Assembly (NCBI RefSeq): GCF_014905175.1
Contig: NC_057788.1
Location: 21,918,154 to 21,982,153, forward strand
Origin: Aphidius gifuensis
Lineage: Eukaryota; Arthropoda; Insecta; Hymenoptera; Braconidae
Direction: 5' to 3'
DNA length: 64,000 nucleotides
Numbering within the stretch: the first letter of the stretch is position 1; each line of letters begins with the position of its first letter. A program made the translations under genes and the position numbers. The notes beneath the pieces are model-generated. The model saw only the letters and a program-made list of their open reading frames with translations, was not told where the DNA came from and did not search any database. Shown one piece after another: positions 1 through 12,030 of this stretch.

Positions 1-31
1 AGTTAATTTAAATTTAAAATGATAATTTCAG

Positions 32-413
32 CAATTAAGAGAAGTCATACCACATGTAAAAATGGAAAGAAAACTAAGCAAAATTGAAACACTAACACTT
101 GCCAAGAATTATATTATGGCACTTACAAATGTCATTTGTGAAATGCGAGGAGAAGAACAACCTTACACGTAATTTTAAAAGTTCCAACATTTTAAATTTT
201 TGTTTTAAATAATTTTCTTTATGTATAAGTAATTGATTATTTATTTTTTCTTTTAGATTTGTTGATGGAGAATGTGGTTCCAACAGTGGTGATAGTACAG
301 GACAACTAGAAATGAGTAGTGGTGAACAAGCTGAACAACCATCACCGGATTTAATACATGAAACGAATAATAATAATCTTCTACATGAGAATCTCGAGCG
401 AAGGATAGCTTAG
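32..413 (+). CDS. dimm: bHLH transcription factor, dimmed-like, 3' end only
   Basis: Two exons, 32-168 and 257-413, join in frame across an 88-base GT-AG intron; the 5' part lies outside the window. The first exon begins just after an acceptor and reads QLREVIPHVKMERKLSK, then IETLTLAKNYIMALTN: the end of helix 1, the loop and helix 2 of a bHLH domain. This helix 2 and the following VICEMRGEE are typical of the Dimmed/MIST1 (bHLHa15) group, which drives secretory and neuropeptide cell programmes as a DNA-binding dimer. The C-terminal tail (about 55 residues) is Ser/Glu/Asn rich and has no further domain. The assignment to dimm rather than another class A bHLH is from memory of the family and is likely, not certain. 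Confidence 0.75.
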
Positions 414-840
414 CTTTGAGAATTGATTTTTAACATTAAAATTCAAATGAAAATTTGGACTAATTATTTGTTAAATAATACAAAGACAAAAATTATTAAT
501 TTAATTTGGCTGCAAATGAAAAATTGACCATAACGTGCTAGTATATAAGAATTATATTTAAATTTTCTTGTAATTTAATAATCATAAAAAAGTTCTAGCG
601 AAAAATTGAACTTGAAAACGAATAGGAAAAACAAAATTATCGTATTTGACAAAATGATTGATTAAAATTACATCTAATATTGAGTCATGAAAATCCAAGA
701 AAAAAATTGACAACTTTTAAAGATTTTTCATGGAAAACTATTAGAGATTTTACTACTATCAGAGCTATTGTCAAAGATAGCGTAACATCCAGGAAAATTA
801 GTTTAGTTGATTTCGAAAAGAGTAGAAAATAAAAAATGAT

Positions 841-905
841 GACACCGAACTCGACTTGAACCCGGGAACTCATGATCCGTAACTGATGTGCATTGACCCA
901 CTTGA
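841..905 (-). repeat. tRNA-Arg(ACG)-like relic, probable SINE head
   Basis: On the minus strand an A-box-like gtgggtcaatg is followed by an anticodon-arm-like cagttacggatcatgag and a B-box-like cccgggttcaagtc. The order and the TACGGATCA core match a eukaryotic tRNA-Arg(ACG). The acceptor stem does not pair and the D-arm is short, so it is not a working tRNA. The sequence continues without a break into about 200 bases of non-tRNA DNA, as in tRNA-derived SINEs. Confidence 0.5.
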
Positions 906-1069
906 TAAATATTCACAATTATCAGCACAAACGTTATACATAAATTTTTAATTAAATTTATCCATTTTTATGACGATTTTTTTTACTATCAAAATTAGTT
1001 GCATTGAATATTAACAAAGATATTTAAGTGAGGTCAAAGTTAATTAGAACTTAATAAAAATGATTATGC

Positions 1070-1125
1070 CAATAGCTGTGCATACATTTCCAGGTTCAAA
1101 TCTTATTCGATGCAGAATTTTTTTA
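1070..1125 (+). repeat. B-box-containing SINE-like fragment
   Basis: Contains ttccaggttcaaatc followed by an attcgatgcag segment, like the B box and the join to a SINE body. A similar box (gtccaggttcaaatg) lies at about 1628-1642 on the same strand. Neither has a recognisable tRNA fold, so they may be chance or badly decayed copies. Confidence 0.3.
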
Positions 1126-1469
1126 AGCAATCTTTAAGGTTTTCCTTTGATGATCATTGATAATTGTCAAATTTGTTTCAATTAATTTCATACTGTGCTA
1201 ATGAAATTACCGAGTTAAGCACAGTGCTTTTTTATAACAATCTTTATACACTTTTAATTATAACGATAGAAAATTTCAAACTAATATCTAGCAAATACAA
1301 AATTCGACATGTTGAATATTGTATTAATGATATAGGTAAACCGTCCAAAATATATATGTATTTATATATATTAATTATTATCAGCCTTTGACATTTTGCC
1401 TACTAGGATAGATCCTTGACACAGATCGACTGATATACTGGGTCAATGGTCAAGAACTTGGACAGTGAT

Positions 1470-1551
1470 CAATATTGATCCATCCAAGTACTAACCACTC
1501 GAATGTGCTGTTAAATACTTTGGTAATGATCATTATAACCAGTACATCTCA
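1470..1551 (-). repeat. 5S rRNA-derived relic
   Basis: The minus strand carries ggttagtacttggatgg, a 17-base match to the internal control C-box of metazoan 5S rRNA. Upstream are gatcattaccaaagtattta and a tactggtta segment, in the positions of the 5S GATCACCGAAGTTAAG and ACCGGTT blocks. Indels and substitutions rule out a functional 5S gene. It is a pseudogene or the head of a 5S-derived (SINE3-type) element. Confidence 0.6.
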
Positions 1552-1699
1552 GGCCGAAGCTCAATTTTAATTTTAAAATATCTGGCCTACTGTATCTGTA
1601 CGTGAGATACAATTTAGCATCGAGGTCCAGGTTCAAATGCGATACTGTGATATAAAATTTTGTATCCAAACTTTCATCGGTTTTATTTAGCCTAAAATC

Positions 1700-3188
1700 C
1701 GTCAATTTTCGCTTCCGCGTTTTTCATATAAATAAAGATTTTTATTTTTTTGTTATTTAAAAAAAAAAAAAATTGTTATATATCTTTTTATCAGAAAAAT
1801 ACATAGATAATAAAATTTATTTTTGTGCAATTTAAATTAGAATTTAAATATTTTATGTCTTGTTATAAAATACTTGACTATTTCACGTAAAATAAAAAAA
1901 CAAAAATTAGTTAATTTAAAAAAGAAAAAAAATTTGTATTTATATCATTATTATTAATTATATATTTTTAAAAAAATTATTTCAAATTTTGCAATTATTT
2001 TTTATGAAATATTATATTTATATTTTTAAAAAGAAAATTTATTAATTTCCGTTTATTAAGAAATCTTAAACATTCCAGATGTTTTTCGCGCAAGATTTAC
2101 TGATGATATGGTTGTGATTTTAATTATAGTAATAATTGTTTATACATAAACTTTATTTGATTGTTATTTTAAATGTAAAAAATAGCAAAATGTATTTGTT
2201 TGTATCGAAATTTGTTTGAAATATTTTATTAATATAATAGAATTTTTTTTTATTACGTGCGCATATTAATTGTTTATTGTTTTCGTGGTGAAAAAAATCA
2301 TCAAGTCAATCTAGTAAAATAATGCGTTTGAGAATACGTTAAACATTCGGAGTGTAATAAGAATTCATGCATGGCTTTAAAAAACCTATTTTTAAAATTT
2401 TCATTTTAGACAATAAACTTGAATCAAAAACAATAAGATTCTTGTTTTTTTTTCGTCATTATATCACATTGTGTAAGCTTAAAGCATTGTGAAATGTAAA
2501 AACATTTTACTGTTTATCTGTTTATATTAATTGTTTAAATAATTATGAAACAAAAAAAAAAAAAAAAATGTTTTTTATTTAATGAACACATCTACTCCAT
2601 TGTTATGTCAAAAAAATCGTAGCAGACATTTTTGGGATTCAGTTTAATCAGGACTTTAAAGTTTGTTTGTTTTTTTTTTACTTGGTAATTGTTTTTATTG
2701 TCACTCAGGCATTCTTGACATAATTCCAACGATATTATCAAAAAAAAAAATATATACGTTTATCAATAAATTATTAATTATTTAATCAATAGTTAAATTA
2801 ATTATTAATAAATAAAATATTTGGTGTTATTGCTTGTCGAAACAATAGTAAATATTTGGAATGTATTTAACAGATTATCGCCATTATTTTTTTTGATCTT
2901 TATAAATTATAATATTACAATTGTGTAACAAGACAAAATAGTACATGCAGTTTGACGATTAACTTATGCATTTTTATTTAAATAGAAATCATACAGGTTC
3001 GTTAAAAATAATGTGAATATACTATAAATAATTTTTTTTCTTTTTTTGTGAATATTGAATACCGATCATAATATTCCGAATTATAAATTTATGATCGATA
3101 CTTTGAATTATTTTACTGCTATGTACATATAAAATTTTTGTTACGACATCAAGATCTCAATAAAAAAATTTATCAAGTATTAAGAAAC
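1700..3188. other. A+T-rich spacer between dimm-like gene and malic enzyme
   Basis: Convergent 3' flanks of the two neighbouring genes. Many A or T runs and AATAAA-like motifs, and no open frame longer than chance. I see no RNA gene or repeat here. Confidence 0.5.
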
Positions 3189-6100
3189 TTAAAGTTTGGG
3201 CCAAGCATAAGTCAATGGTAACGCACTTGTATAACTTGTATCGTAAAGTTGAGCTTTAATAAAAGCTTCGTAGTCTTTTGGCTCCGGATAAAAAGTTGCC
3301 AAAGCTAAAACAGTCGAATAATTTGTAAGTAAAAAAAAAAACAAACAGTAATTAATTTAATTTGATAATACATACATTCTTCATAAGCGTATTTCATGAC
3401 CTTAACAGCAATCTCAACAGAACATTTTTGAATATCTTTAAGTGGTGGATAAAGATTACCAGACTCAAGGTCACCATTTGTGACAATATTTGCAAGTGCA
3501 TTTGCAGCAATGAGGAATGTTTCTTCAGGAATAATACGCATACCAGCACAGATTGCACTTAAAGCAATGCCTGGAAAAATATAGCTGTTATTACCCTGTC
3601 CTGGATTGTATGTTTTTCCATTCAATGTTACTGGATCAAAAGGTGAGCCACTTGCAAATATACAACGTCCCTAAAATGAAAAAAAAAATGTATTATTTAT
3701 CATTTATATTTAAGAATCATCCACTTGATATTTTAATATTTATAATTAATTAATTACATTTGTTGCAGTATAAGCTTCTTCAGCAGTACATTCAGCTTTA
3801 CTTGTTGGATTACTAAGAGCAAATATAACAGGTCTTTCATTAAAATCACCCATTGCTTTTAAAATTTCTTTTGTAAATGCTCCACCAATTGCAGCAGCTC
3901 CAATAAGAACAGTTGGTTTTGCTGTATTAACAACTTCAACAAGAGTATCAATTGGCTCATGTTCTTTTGCAAAACGAAGTTTATGTTCTGTTATTCCTCC
4001 AGCAGGACGATTTTTAACAATTAAACCTTTTGAATCAACAAGCCAAATTTTATTAATTGCATCTGTTTCACTTGTTCCTTCTTTCATCATTGCCATAACA
4101 CAAAGACCAGCAATTCCAAGTGCAGCCTAATAATAATTTAATTCATAAAAATCAAGTTGTAGTTTTGATTAATTAGAAATGCTTTATTAAATTATACTTA
4201 CTTCACCAGCTCCTTGAAATACAATTGTATTAGCTGACAATTTTGTATTGGTTAATCTTAAAGAAGCCAATAGTCCAGCAACTGCTACTGATGCAGTACC
4301 CTGAATATCATCATTGAATGTACAGTAATCATTTCTATATTTTTGAAGAAGTTTAAATGCATTTGCATTACCAAAATCTTCAAATTGTATGAGTGTACTT
4401 CTTCCATAACGTTGAACAATTGCTGTCATAAATTCTTCCAAAAATTCATAATATTGTGGGCCTGATACTCGTTTGTGTTTATGTCCAATATAAAGTGGAT
4501 CATCCAAAAATGACTGTAAAGTTCGACAGTCAATATATCAGTATAAAAAAAGAAAAATAGTAGTAATTGTAATAATTTTAATGAAATATTTAAATACCTG
4601 ATTATTAGTTCCAACATCAAGTGTAATTGGAAGACACTGATGTGGTTTAATTCCTGCAAGAGCAGTATAAAGCGATAATTTTCCAATTGGAATTCCCATA
4701 CCATGAGCACCAAGATCTCCCACAGCACAACAATTCTTTTTTACACACGTTCAGGTTACAATAAACATGTTAATGATACATACATGGCATCTATGTCCAA
4801 TTTTTGACATTATAATCATATTATCCTGTTAAAATTATTAAATATTTTAATAATTTATGTATGATGTGTAAGTTTATCTTAAATTAATATTAAACTTACT
4901 AGTAAACTTGTAAGATAAATATATTTTGAAAGACTATCAGTATATCTGTCCAAGTTGAGTCTACAAAGTTCCAATTGTTCCTCTTGGGTTTTAACAGCAG
5001 CTGGAAGTAATCCATGAATTCCCAAAGTTTGACGTTCTTCAATACTGAAAGCCATACCCTGAAAAGTAGTAAAAATATATTTTTCATTAATTCTGCATGA
5101 GTTAACAGCAATTAATTTTTTTAAATCAAGAAAAAGATGAATCTACACTGTGTTGCTGTTAATTTATAAAATAAGCCCAAGTAAAATTAAAAGTTTACAA
5201 TACCCTTCCATCAACTGAAAGTAAAGCTTCAGGAATAACAATCCAAAAATGATTCTGGGGAACAAGTGTCCACCAATCTTTTTCCATAGCATTAATTGAA
5301 GAAAACAACCGTCAACTAGCTTTGCAATTATCAAAAGATTTTTTGATGTAATATAAAAACTGGGTGAACTAAATTCGTCACTAAGAAAATATCAAATTGC
5401 CTAATAACAAACTACCCTGGTTACGGTTACTGTGAACATAATATTTTTTTTTTTTTTTTTGTTTGCCAATAGAGCTTTAAAGATATGATGAAACATCTCG
5501 AATTATTGACAACTATATTTGTTCAAGACTCAACCAGTTCATTATATTCAATACCAAAAATACAACTTGTAGAACGTTATGACGTCATTTTATTAATTAA
5601 ATAATTTAAAAACAATTCAAATAACTATGATAAAAATATTTCTAAGGTTTCATTAATGAAAAAAAATATTGAAGCATTTATATTAAAAATTTAAAGAAAT
5701 TACTGGAAAATTTTCATAGAAATTAATCAGAAAAAAAAATGCAAAGAATGATGTAAGGCAAAAACTCGCATGATCATTCTCGTACGTTAAAAAAATAAGG
5801 TCAAATGTTGAACGGAAAAATCAATATATAATAAAAATTGTTGGTATTAAATATTCATAAAAATATTTTATTAATTTTATTTTTGACCATGACAGTGGAT
5901 TTTTTACTACGATGGTAAACATGATTAAAAAAAAAAAAATACTTATCAGATGTAATTAAAATCATACGATATTTCATATTAATAAATAAAAAAAAAAAAA
6001 AACAAACAATGATACAAAAATTTGACCGTTGGACATAAACACAAATGTGACCTTTGTTCGTCTACTAATTAATCAAGAACTTGCAGGTTTTAAATGTTAT

Positions 6101-6952
6101 TTTGAATTTAAAATATTTTAATGATTTATTCAAAATGCAAAGTACGATAATATTATCATTTCCATCTTACTTAGTCATAGTCAGCATAATGGATTTATTT
6201 TATTTTTTAATTTTTAAAACTTTCCTTAATTATATAACAAAAAACTAAAGCTATCAATATTATTTTTTTGTCTACTCAAACAAGATTTTAATAAAAACAT
6301 TTAAACTTTTTTTTTTTTTCTCGAGATAACTGTAATCATCAGTAATTTTATAATTACCAATTGCTTGTAAGACGATTATAAAAACAGACAATAAAAGTCA
6401 AAGGTTGCAATTAATAATTAAACATTAATACTAAGTATATATTTTTTAAAAAAATGAACTAACTTATGCCGACTATTTATAGTTTGTTTACAAATTTTTA
6501 AAATAATTTCTGGAAAATTTATTTGCTTTAATATTGCCATTGAGACTCAGTTAGTTTATCATCAACAATATCAATTGAATTCAAAAATTAACTTTGTTAT
6601 TTATCAATTGAAAGAGTAAATAAAAAATTATTTAGACTAATTTGGCTGTTTAAATGTTAAATGTAAATATCTCAAGTATGTGTTAATTGTGGTTGACCAA
6701 ACTCAACCTGAAAAAAAAAAAAAAATGGAAAAGTCATAAAGTGACACTAGCTTTATCACTCTATCAACGCAGACAACGTGAAACTTCAAAAATAAAAAAT
6801 ACCTGCTTATTTAATATTGTATAAATAAATATTTAATTACTTACCTTGTTAAGCTGAGGATTTCTTAAATGGTCGAGTCCAGTGACATGACCTGCAGACA
6901 TTGTATCACCAAGTCCAGGCATTCCCAATCGATCACTTTTTTGACATGACAT
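3189..6952 (-). CDS. Men: Malic enzyme (cytosolic NADP-type), internal segment missing
   Basis: Decarboxylates malate to pyruvate, producing NAD(P)H. Coding exons: 6845-6952, 4900-5058, about 4598-4734, 4202-4513, 3758-4126, 3376-3670 and 3189-3304; the clear junctions keep frame. Visible blocks: GLDHLRNPQLNK near the start, FSIEERQTLGIHGLLPA, GDLGAHGMGIPIGKL (with the catalytic lysine), FNDDIQGTASVAVAGL, the nucleotide motif GAGE, VLIGAAAIGGAFT, ALSNPTSKAECTAEEAY and IFASGSPFDPV. About 495 residues are encoded against roughly 550-620 in the family. The difference is a block of about 80 residues between the TDSLSKYIYLTSLL segment and GDLGAHG, which should contain YTPTVG (catalytic Tyr) and the arginine segment. 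All other exons are free of stops. I took the Met at 6952 as start; the frame is open upstream, so an earlier start is possible. No mitochondrial presequence is obvious. Confidence 0.8.
4735..4830 (-). other. Remnant where a malic enzyme exon should be
   Basis: Only about 165 bases separate the exons at 4900 and 4734, too few for the missing ~80 codons. A good acceptor (ttttaacag) precedes 14 in-frame codons and a good donor, GTATGT. A short stretch later reads aacctgaacgtgtg and then gaattgttgtg, like the EPER-V and IVV segments that normally precede the GDLG block. It then passes straight into GDLG, skipping the expected DGERILGL. I read this as a deleted and scrambled exon, either genomic or an assembly fault. 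Confidence 0.5.
5059..6844 (-). other. Men: First coding intron of malic enzyme
   Basis: 1.8-kb A+T-rich intron between the first two coding exons. It has no match to the missing YTPTVG/RPRGL exon on either strand. A 30-codon open stretch near 5205-5290 (minus) has no family I recognise. Confidence 0.6.
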
Positions 6953-7224
6953 TTTTAAATAATTTTTTTTATTGAATTCTATCGAAACTTCTTGAAAATT
7001 ATAAATTACGTTGATTTGCTTAGTGGTCAAGCATATAATTTATATTGAATTGTTAATTTTATGATTAATTTGTAAATTTGCAAGTAATCATTCGTAATGC
7101 TTTATGACTATTAAAAATTGTTATAACTTAGTGGAATGTTTGGACTAGTCACAACGGAGCTCTGAATCACTCTGAATCACTCAGAAAGTTTCAGCCAATT
7201 TTTGTTTGACACCGCTAACACTAA

Positions 7225-7270
7225 CAGAGTTATACGTACTCTGTCGGTCACCTTCGCAATTTATATAAAA
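7225..7270 (-). promoter_or_regulatory. Candidate TATA promoter of malic enzyme
   Basis: On the minus strand ttttatataaattg at about 7257-7270 lies about 310 bases before the start codon, with a G+C-richer stretch (gaaggtgaccgacagag) downstream where initiation would fall. The TATA-like element is visible; promoter use is inferred. Confidence 0.35.
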
Positions 7271-8876
7271 ACGTAGAAGTGCAATGTTGGTATAGGTCAA
7301 GATATCAATATATGTGTACTAACTTGATATCAAACAATCAAACTAAACTCCGAAACATAAAAAAAAAATTCTAGTTGTAATATAAATTAATTACAAAATA
7401 GTTTTTGTTTTATTTTTTTCATATAACAAAAACATTTTAACATCATTCAAGATAATAATCTGTATTTCAAAATAAACTTAATGATTTTGCAAATTGTAAT
7501 TTCATGTTGTTATTATCAAGTCATGCATTTTTCTTTGTTTTATTGGCCTCTAGATTTTTTTTTAATGATTGTAATTTACTGTAGCCCTTAAATTACCTCA
7601 GGTAAATTATTGCACATGCGCATAAGTTAATTTTTCTTTTAGGGACAATGTTACCTGGTTATATTTTTCCTAAAAAGGGTATGCGCAGTAGATCTAAGAT
7701 TGTGGAAAAGTCTATGAAATTAGTTAAAAGTCTGCTGATTTAATTGTTATTGTAAAATAAATTATCAACATAATAACTTGAGGTTCAACGTATAGTCTGA
7801 CCTTAATTGAATAAAATTATTTGTGTATTCTATTTGAAAATAAATGAATCAACAAAAATTGCTGCTTCAAAACGTATCAAATAAAATGAAGAATTTTTGT
7901 ATTTTGATTTTATCAAAAACTCAAAGGGTTTGCTTGAGATAAATTGGATAATAAACATTACGCATTCATTAGTAATTGATATAACTATAATATGGGGGTT
8001 AAATTTCTAATTTCTAATAATAATATTCTAATCACTGTTGCGAAATTTCAACACTACGAACACTGCCTGTTTTGTCTCAGTCAGTGACTACTCGGTTTCT
8101 CTATTATTACTCAAAAAAATTAAATATTAATATTAATAAGTAATTAACAAATGAATTTTTTTTTAATATACATGAGAGAATTAACATTGTTTGATTGATG
8201 CAATCTCTAAAGTCGTTATGGTTTGACCTGAATTGAAATCATACAATACTTGAAATAATTGTAATTATGAAATTATTTTTATTTTTTTTTTTTTTGCAAC
8301 ATTTGATTTAAATTTAGCACAGCTGTCAGAATAATAAGCTTGATTCATTTTTTAAAAAATTATTTATGAATTTTTTATGTACTTGGGTTATTATATTTGA
8401 CCGCCTAAGATTAATATAAAATTTATTTATGTATAGTTGCAATTATCGTCATGGTCAATGGCCTATTTTCGAGAGATACGTGAATGTTAAGAGCGCATGC
8501 ATTCTATCGTTATATGAAGGTAATCTCCGATAATTGTAGACGATAATAAAACGCCTTGGCTGACGTTATTGTTTTTAAAATATAATTTGCAATTATATCA
8601 GTTAATTAACAGTTGATTTTATAAAACTGACGTGTATTTTGCAATTTGCACAAAAATAGCGAACGCTAAATGATGCTACAAAAATTTTACACGATTTTTT
8701 TTAATAAAAAAAATTTAAATTCATATCAGTCGTATTAATCTGTTTATTTATATACAATTTATATACGAAAATAAGACGAAGGCTTGTCAGTAAGAAAAAA
8801 AAAAAAAAAAAAAGAATAAGCAAATGTCAAAAAATAATTATAAAATCTGACCTAGCAATGTAGTTATTCTCTGCTA
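7271..8876. other. Spacer between malic enzyme and KTI12
   Basis: A+T-rich. Two TGCGCA-type motifs, at about 7614-7622 and 7680-7688, could be regulatory. No coding frame, RNA gene or clear repeat seen. Confidence 0.4.
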
Positions 8877-10700
8877 CTATACACTTTTGTTGAGATACTG
8901 GACAAACAGTTGAGGTATTTGATTGATTTCAATTTGATGCATTTTGCTGTACGTCAAAAATTGACGACGTAATCGAGTAAGTTGAACAGTATTTAATCCT
9001 CTATTAACTGTCAAATTAAAACCTGGTAGTTGAATGTCATCTGTAACTCCCATTTGATGAGCTGCAATGATTAGCTAAAAATTCAATAAGAGAAAAATCA
9101 ATAATAAATACAATATAGAACTACCTAACGTTGTTTTAAACAAATTTATCACACTTACATCAACAATTTTTTGAGATATTTTGTCAAGCTCATATAGATA
9201 ATTTGTCGACGACACAGGAGCCTGAAAACATCGTTGAAAAATATTACTTTTTAACACACTCTCTCGAGTTCCCACACCGTTTTTAGTGCGCAGAGCGCCA
9301 TGCTTATTAAAGATTTCTTGAATATTTATTATTTACTCATTAGCGATAGGACAATGACTCATCAATTGTGAATGATAATTCACGCATGGCGTTCGATATC
9401 TTGTGGCGGACTATACAGATCAAAACTACGACATGATGATTAAGGTTTACAAAAAGTTAAGTAAATAATGCGTTCACAAAAGATAAGCCATTCAAGGTAG
9501 TGGTTAGACAAGCAAAACTGCTTTGTGCAAACTTAAAGAATAAAAGGGAAAGTCTATATAGTTAAGCAGCCTAAGGCAATCAGACTCTCAGGGTCATTTC
9601 AGACTCGCCTCTGGCTCTTTTTCTGATTCCCCTTTTGACTTGACACTCATCATTTATCTGCGTGTTAACAAAGTGCTTCTACGCTAGTACGAGAATCATT
9701 AACTATTCGCACTAGATACATAATATTCGGCTTTATGTGAGCTAAAAAATTATCGTACCAAGCTACAGTGTAAAGTATAGACAGAGTTTGAAAGACAAAC
9801 ATAAAATTGTCACAATAAAAAACCGTAAACGATACTCGCTACAAAGATATAATGCATCAACTGTCTCGACTATACTACCAACTGATTGTCAACAATATTT
9901 ATTATGTTAGCACTAAGCATATCTTTTCCTCAGCATTAAATTAAAAGTATTGTTACAATAACTCACTGTTTGTGTACTCAAGTTGGGCTTCAATGCTTTA
10001 GCCATAAACAACGACTCGTATATATCCTTCAGAGGAATAGTATCTTCTGGAGTTACAGAAAACAGCGGACTATCCCAACGACACCTACTATCTGGAGGCT
10101 CGTACCTAGATATTTTTACAATTAATCATTTTATTCTCTAGATGTTATTTCATTTAACTGTGTGAGTTTTAGACATACATACCTCATTACCAATGCATCA
10201 AATGTTTGTCTTGTGTATCTTTCATCTGGTAATTTTGACTCATTCAATAACCAAGCAGCTTCAACTGGCAAATCACAATAAACTGTACACTGAGTTGTCT
10301 TATAAAGTTTTGACAAACAATGAAACTCATATCTAGAACCTTTGATGTAATTACCACCGTCAACAATTAAAACTTCATTTGGATTTAATAATCGTTGAAC
10401 ACATGATCTAATATCTCCTCGGATAAGCTTTTCATTTTTTGAAGCTGAAAAATGTAGAAAAAAATTAATGTTTATAATCAAGATAGTTTTTTATTACTAA
10501 TTTTTTTAAGTCATGATTTACTTAAGATGATATTTACCTGCGTACAAGGAATTACGATCAAATCCAGCTTTGACAGCTATCTCAATTTCATCAACAACTT
10601 TAACCTCAAGTCCATGTTCTTTTTCAAAAAACTCTTTTAATTCATTAGTTCTTTTAGTTTTTCCACTTGAAGGAATTCCAGTTAAAATTATGAGTGGCAT
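8877..10700 (-). CDS. Kti12: KTI12, Elongator-associated P-loop protein
   Basis: Five exons (10538-10700, 10183-10444, 9967-10105, 9159-9221, 8877-9074) join with matching phases into 274 residues, a normal length for KTI12. The start MPLIILTGIPSSGKT is the family start and contains the Walker A loop GIPSSGKT. Further blocks are VDGGNYIKGSRYE, RYEPPDSRCRWDSPLF, STNYLYELDKIS and the C-terminal LTRLRRQFLTYSK. KTI12 binds Elongator and a tRNA-like RNA and is required for wobble-uridine modification, so it acts in tRNA modification in the cytosol. It is related in fold to PSTK, but the YIKGxRYE and EPPDSRxRWDSPLF blocks favour KTI12. The gene is divergent from CCDC12. Confidence 0.92.
9222..9966 (-). 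other. KTI12 intron of unusual composition
   Basis: The 745-base third intron is visibly richer in G+C and poorer in A/T runs than neighbouring introns. No long open frame, terminal repeat or RNA fold is evident. It could be an old insertion or conserved regulatory DNA. Confidence 0.35.
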
Positions 10701-11431
10701 ATTGTGTGTTTATTTGTTTTGATTTAATACACTTGATAATTATGAAAAGTCCAACAATTCAGGGTTAAACTAACACTCAAATAATAATAGTTCACTTTGT
10801 ATAATTAGATTCAATAATTTAATTGTTTATTGTATATTATTTATAAATAATATTTAATAATTACTTGGTTTTTTCTATTGATATAAACATTGTTAAACAC
10901 GTGAGACGTAGTCTATTTTTTCAGTCATGAAAACATAAATAGAACTTAGAAATTTAGGGCAATAAAAAATATTAAGGCTTCTTTACACTTTGATTAAGCC
11001 TCTCACGAGATGTCGCTTGTTTACATTTTAGAATTGTTTAGAATTTCCAAAGTGATATAAATATATAATCAATAGCAAATTTAAACAAATCAATAATTAA
11101 TAATAGAGTTTAGTAAATTCTATAAACAGTTTTAATCAATTATAATATATTTTTCAATAAATCATTTAAAATTTAATTCATCCATATGCGCACTGAGTTT
11201 TGCGCAGTGAAACCTTGTACGCGAACTATAGAGGTCTCTAGTTTTCATGCCGAACCGTATATAAATTATAAACTGATATAAACAATAAACATTAACCATA
11301 ACCTTAGAAAAAAAGTATGTTTATTAATTTTTTCATATTGTATGATATTGTGAGTGCATATCTTTTTGTATAATTTATATTTGAATGCACCAAGTCTAAA
11401 CGATTCAATAGGACTACAAAAATTAGTAATT
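10701..11431. promoter_or_regulatory. Shared divergent promoter region of KTI12 and CCDC12
   Basis: 731 bases between the two start codons. On the CCDC12 side are two TGCGCA boxes (11187-11192 and 11201-11206), the half-site type of NRF1/erect wing, then a TATA-like tatataaa at 11258-11265 about 170 bases before the ATG. Motifs are seen; their use is inferred. Confidence 0.45.
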
Positions 11432-12030
11432 ATGGCAAATGAAAAAATTGGATCACTTGAAGAGGAAGCACTTAAACGAAAGGAGAGACTAGCAGCATTG
11501 AAACAGAAAACTCAAGAAAGCAATCAAAATAATCAACAACAAAATGACACATTGCCCAAGTACGTAACATCTTTCTGACACCAAAAAATTTTTGTATTTT
11601 TAATTTTATCTCCGACAATCTAATTACAATTATTTGTTGTTTATTTACAGACCAAAGTTTAGAAGTTATAAGCCACAAGATGAAAGCTTAAAAGAGAATA
11701 TTTTGGATGAAGCAAAACCAGGTGATATTATATCAGAAGTTCAAGAACAACTTGATGCATCAAAAACAAAATTTACTGTAGAAGAATTAGTAAGAAATTA
11801 TTTTTAGTAATATTAAATATTAAGTAATTAATTTAAATAATAATGCTTTGTTATTGTTAAATCAACAGGAAATTGGTAATTTAGCACCTCGTAAACCAGA
11901 CTGGGATTTAAAACGTAATGTTGCAAAAAAATTGGAAAAATTAGAAAGACGAACACAAAAATCAATTGCAGAACTTATCAGAAAAAGGCTAGAGCCAAAT
12001 CAAGATGATCTTCCACAAATAACAGAATAA
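11432..12030 (+). CDS. Ccdc12: CCDC12 / cwf18 spliceosomal coiled-coil protein
   Basis: Three exons (11432-11559, 11651-11789, 11869-12030) encode 142 residues, close to the family length. The N-terminus has the expected SLEEEALKRKERLAALK helix. The middle reads PKFRSYKPQDESLK, and the C-terminus carries the signature NLAPRKPDWDLKRNVAKKL, then KLERRTQKSIAELIRKRL. CCDC12 (yeast cwf18 family) is a component of the activated spliceosome in the nucleus. The first ATG in frame is at 11432, matching the family start. Both splice junctions restore conserved residues. Confidence 0.92.

Noticed and set aside
3362..3753. Plus-strand frames over the malic enzyme 3' exons
   Set aside because: Antisense shadows; the minus strand carries conserved malic enzyme blocks with proper splice sites.
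5204..5290. Possible alternative first exon of malic enzyme
   Set aside because: The frame with an ATG does not read like a malic enzyme N-terminus, and the protein-like frame (WWTLVPQNHFWIVIPEALL) has no start and ends at once in a stop.
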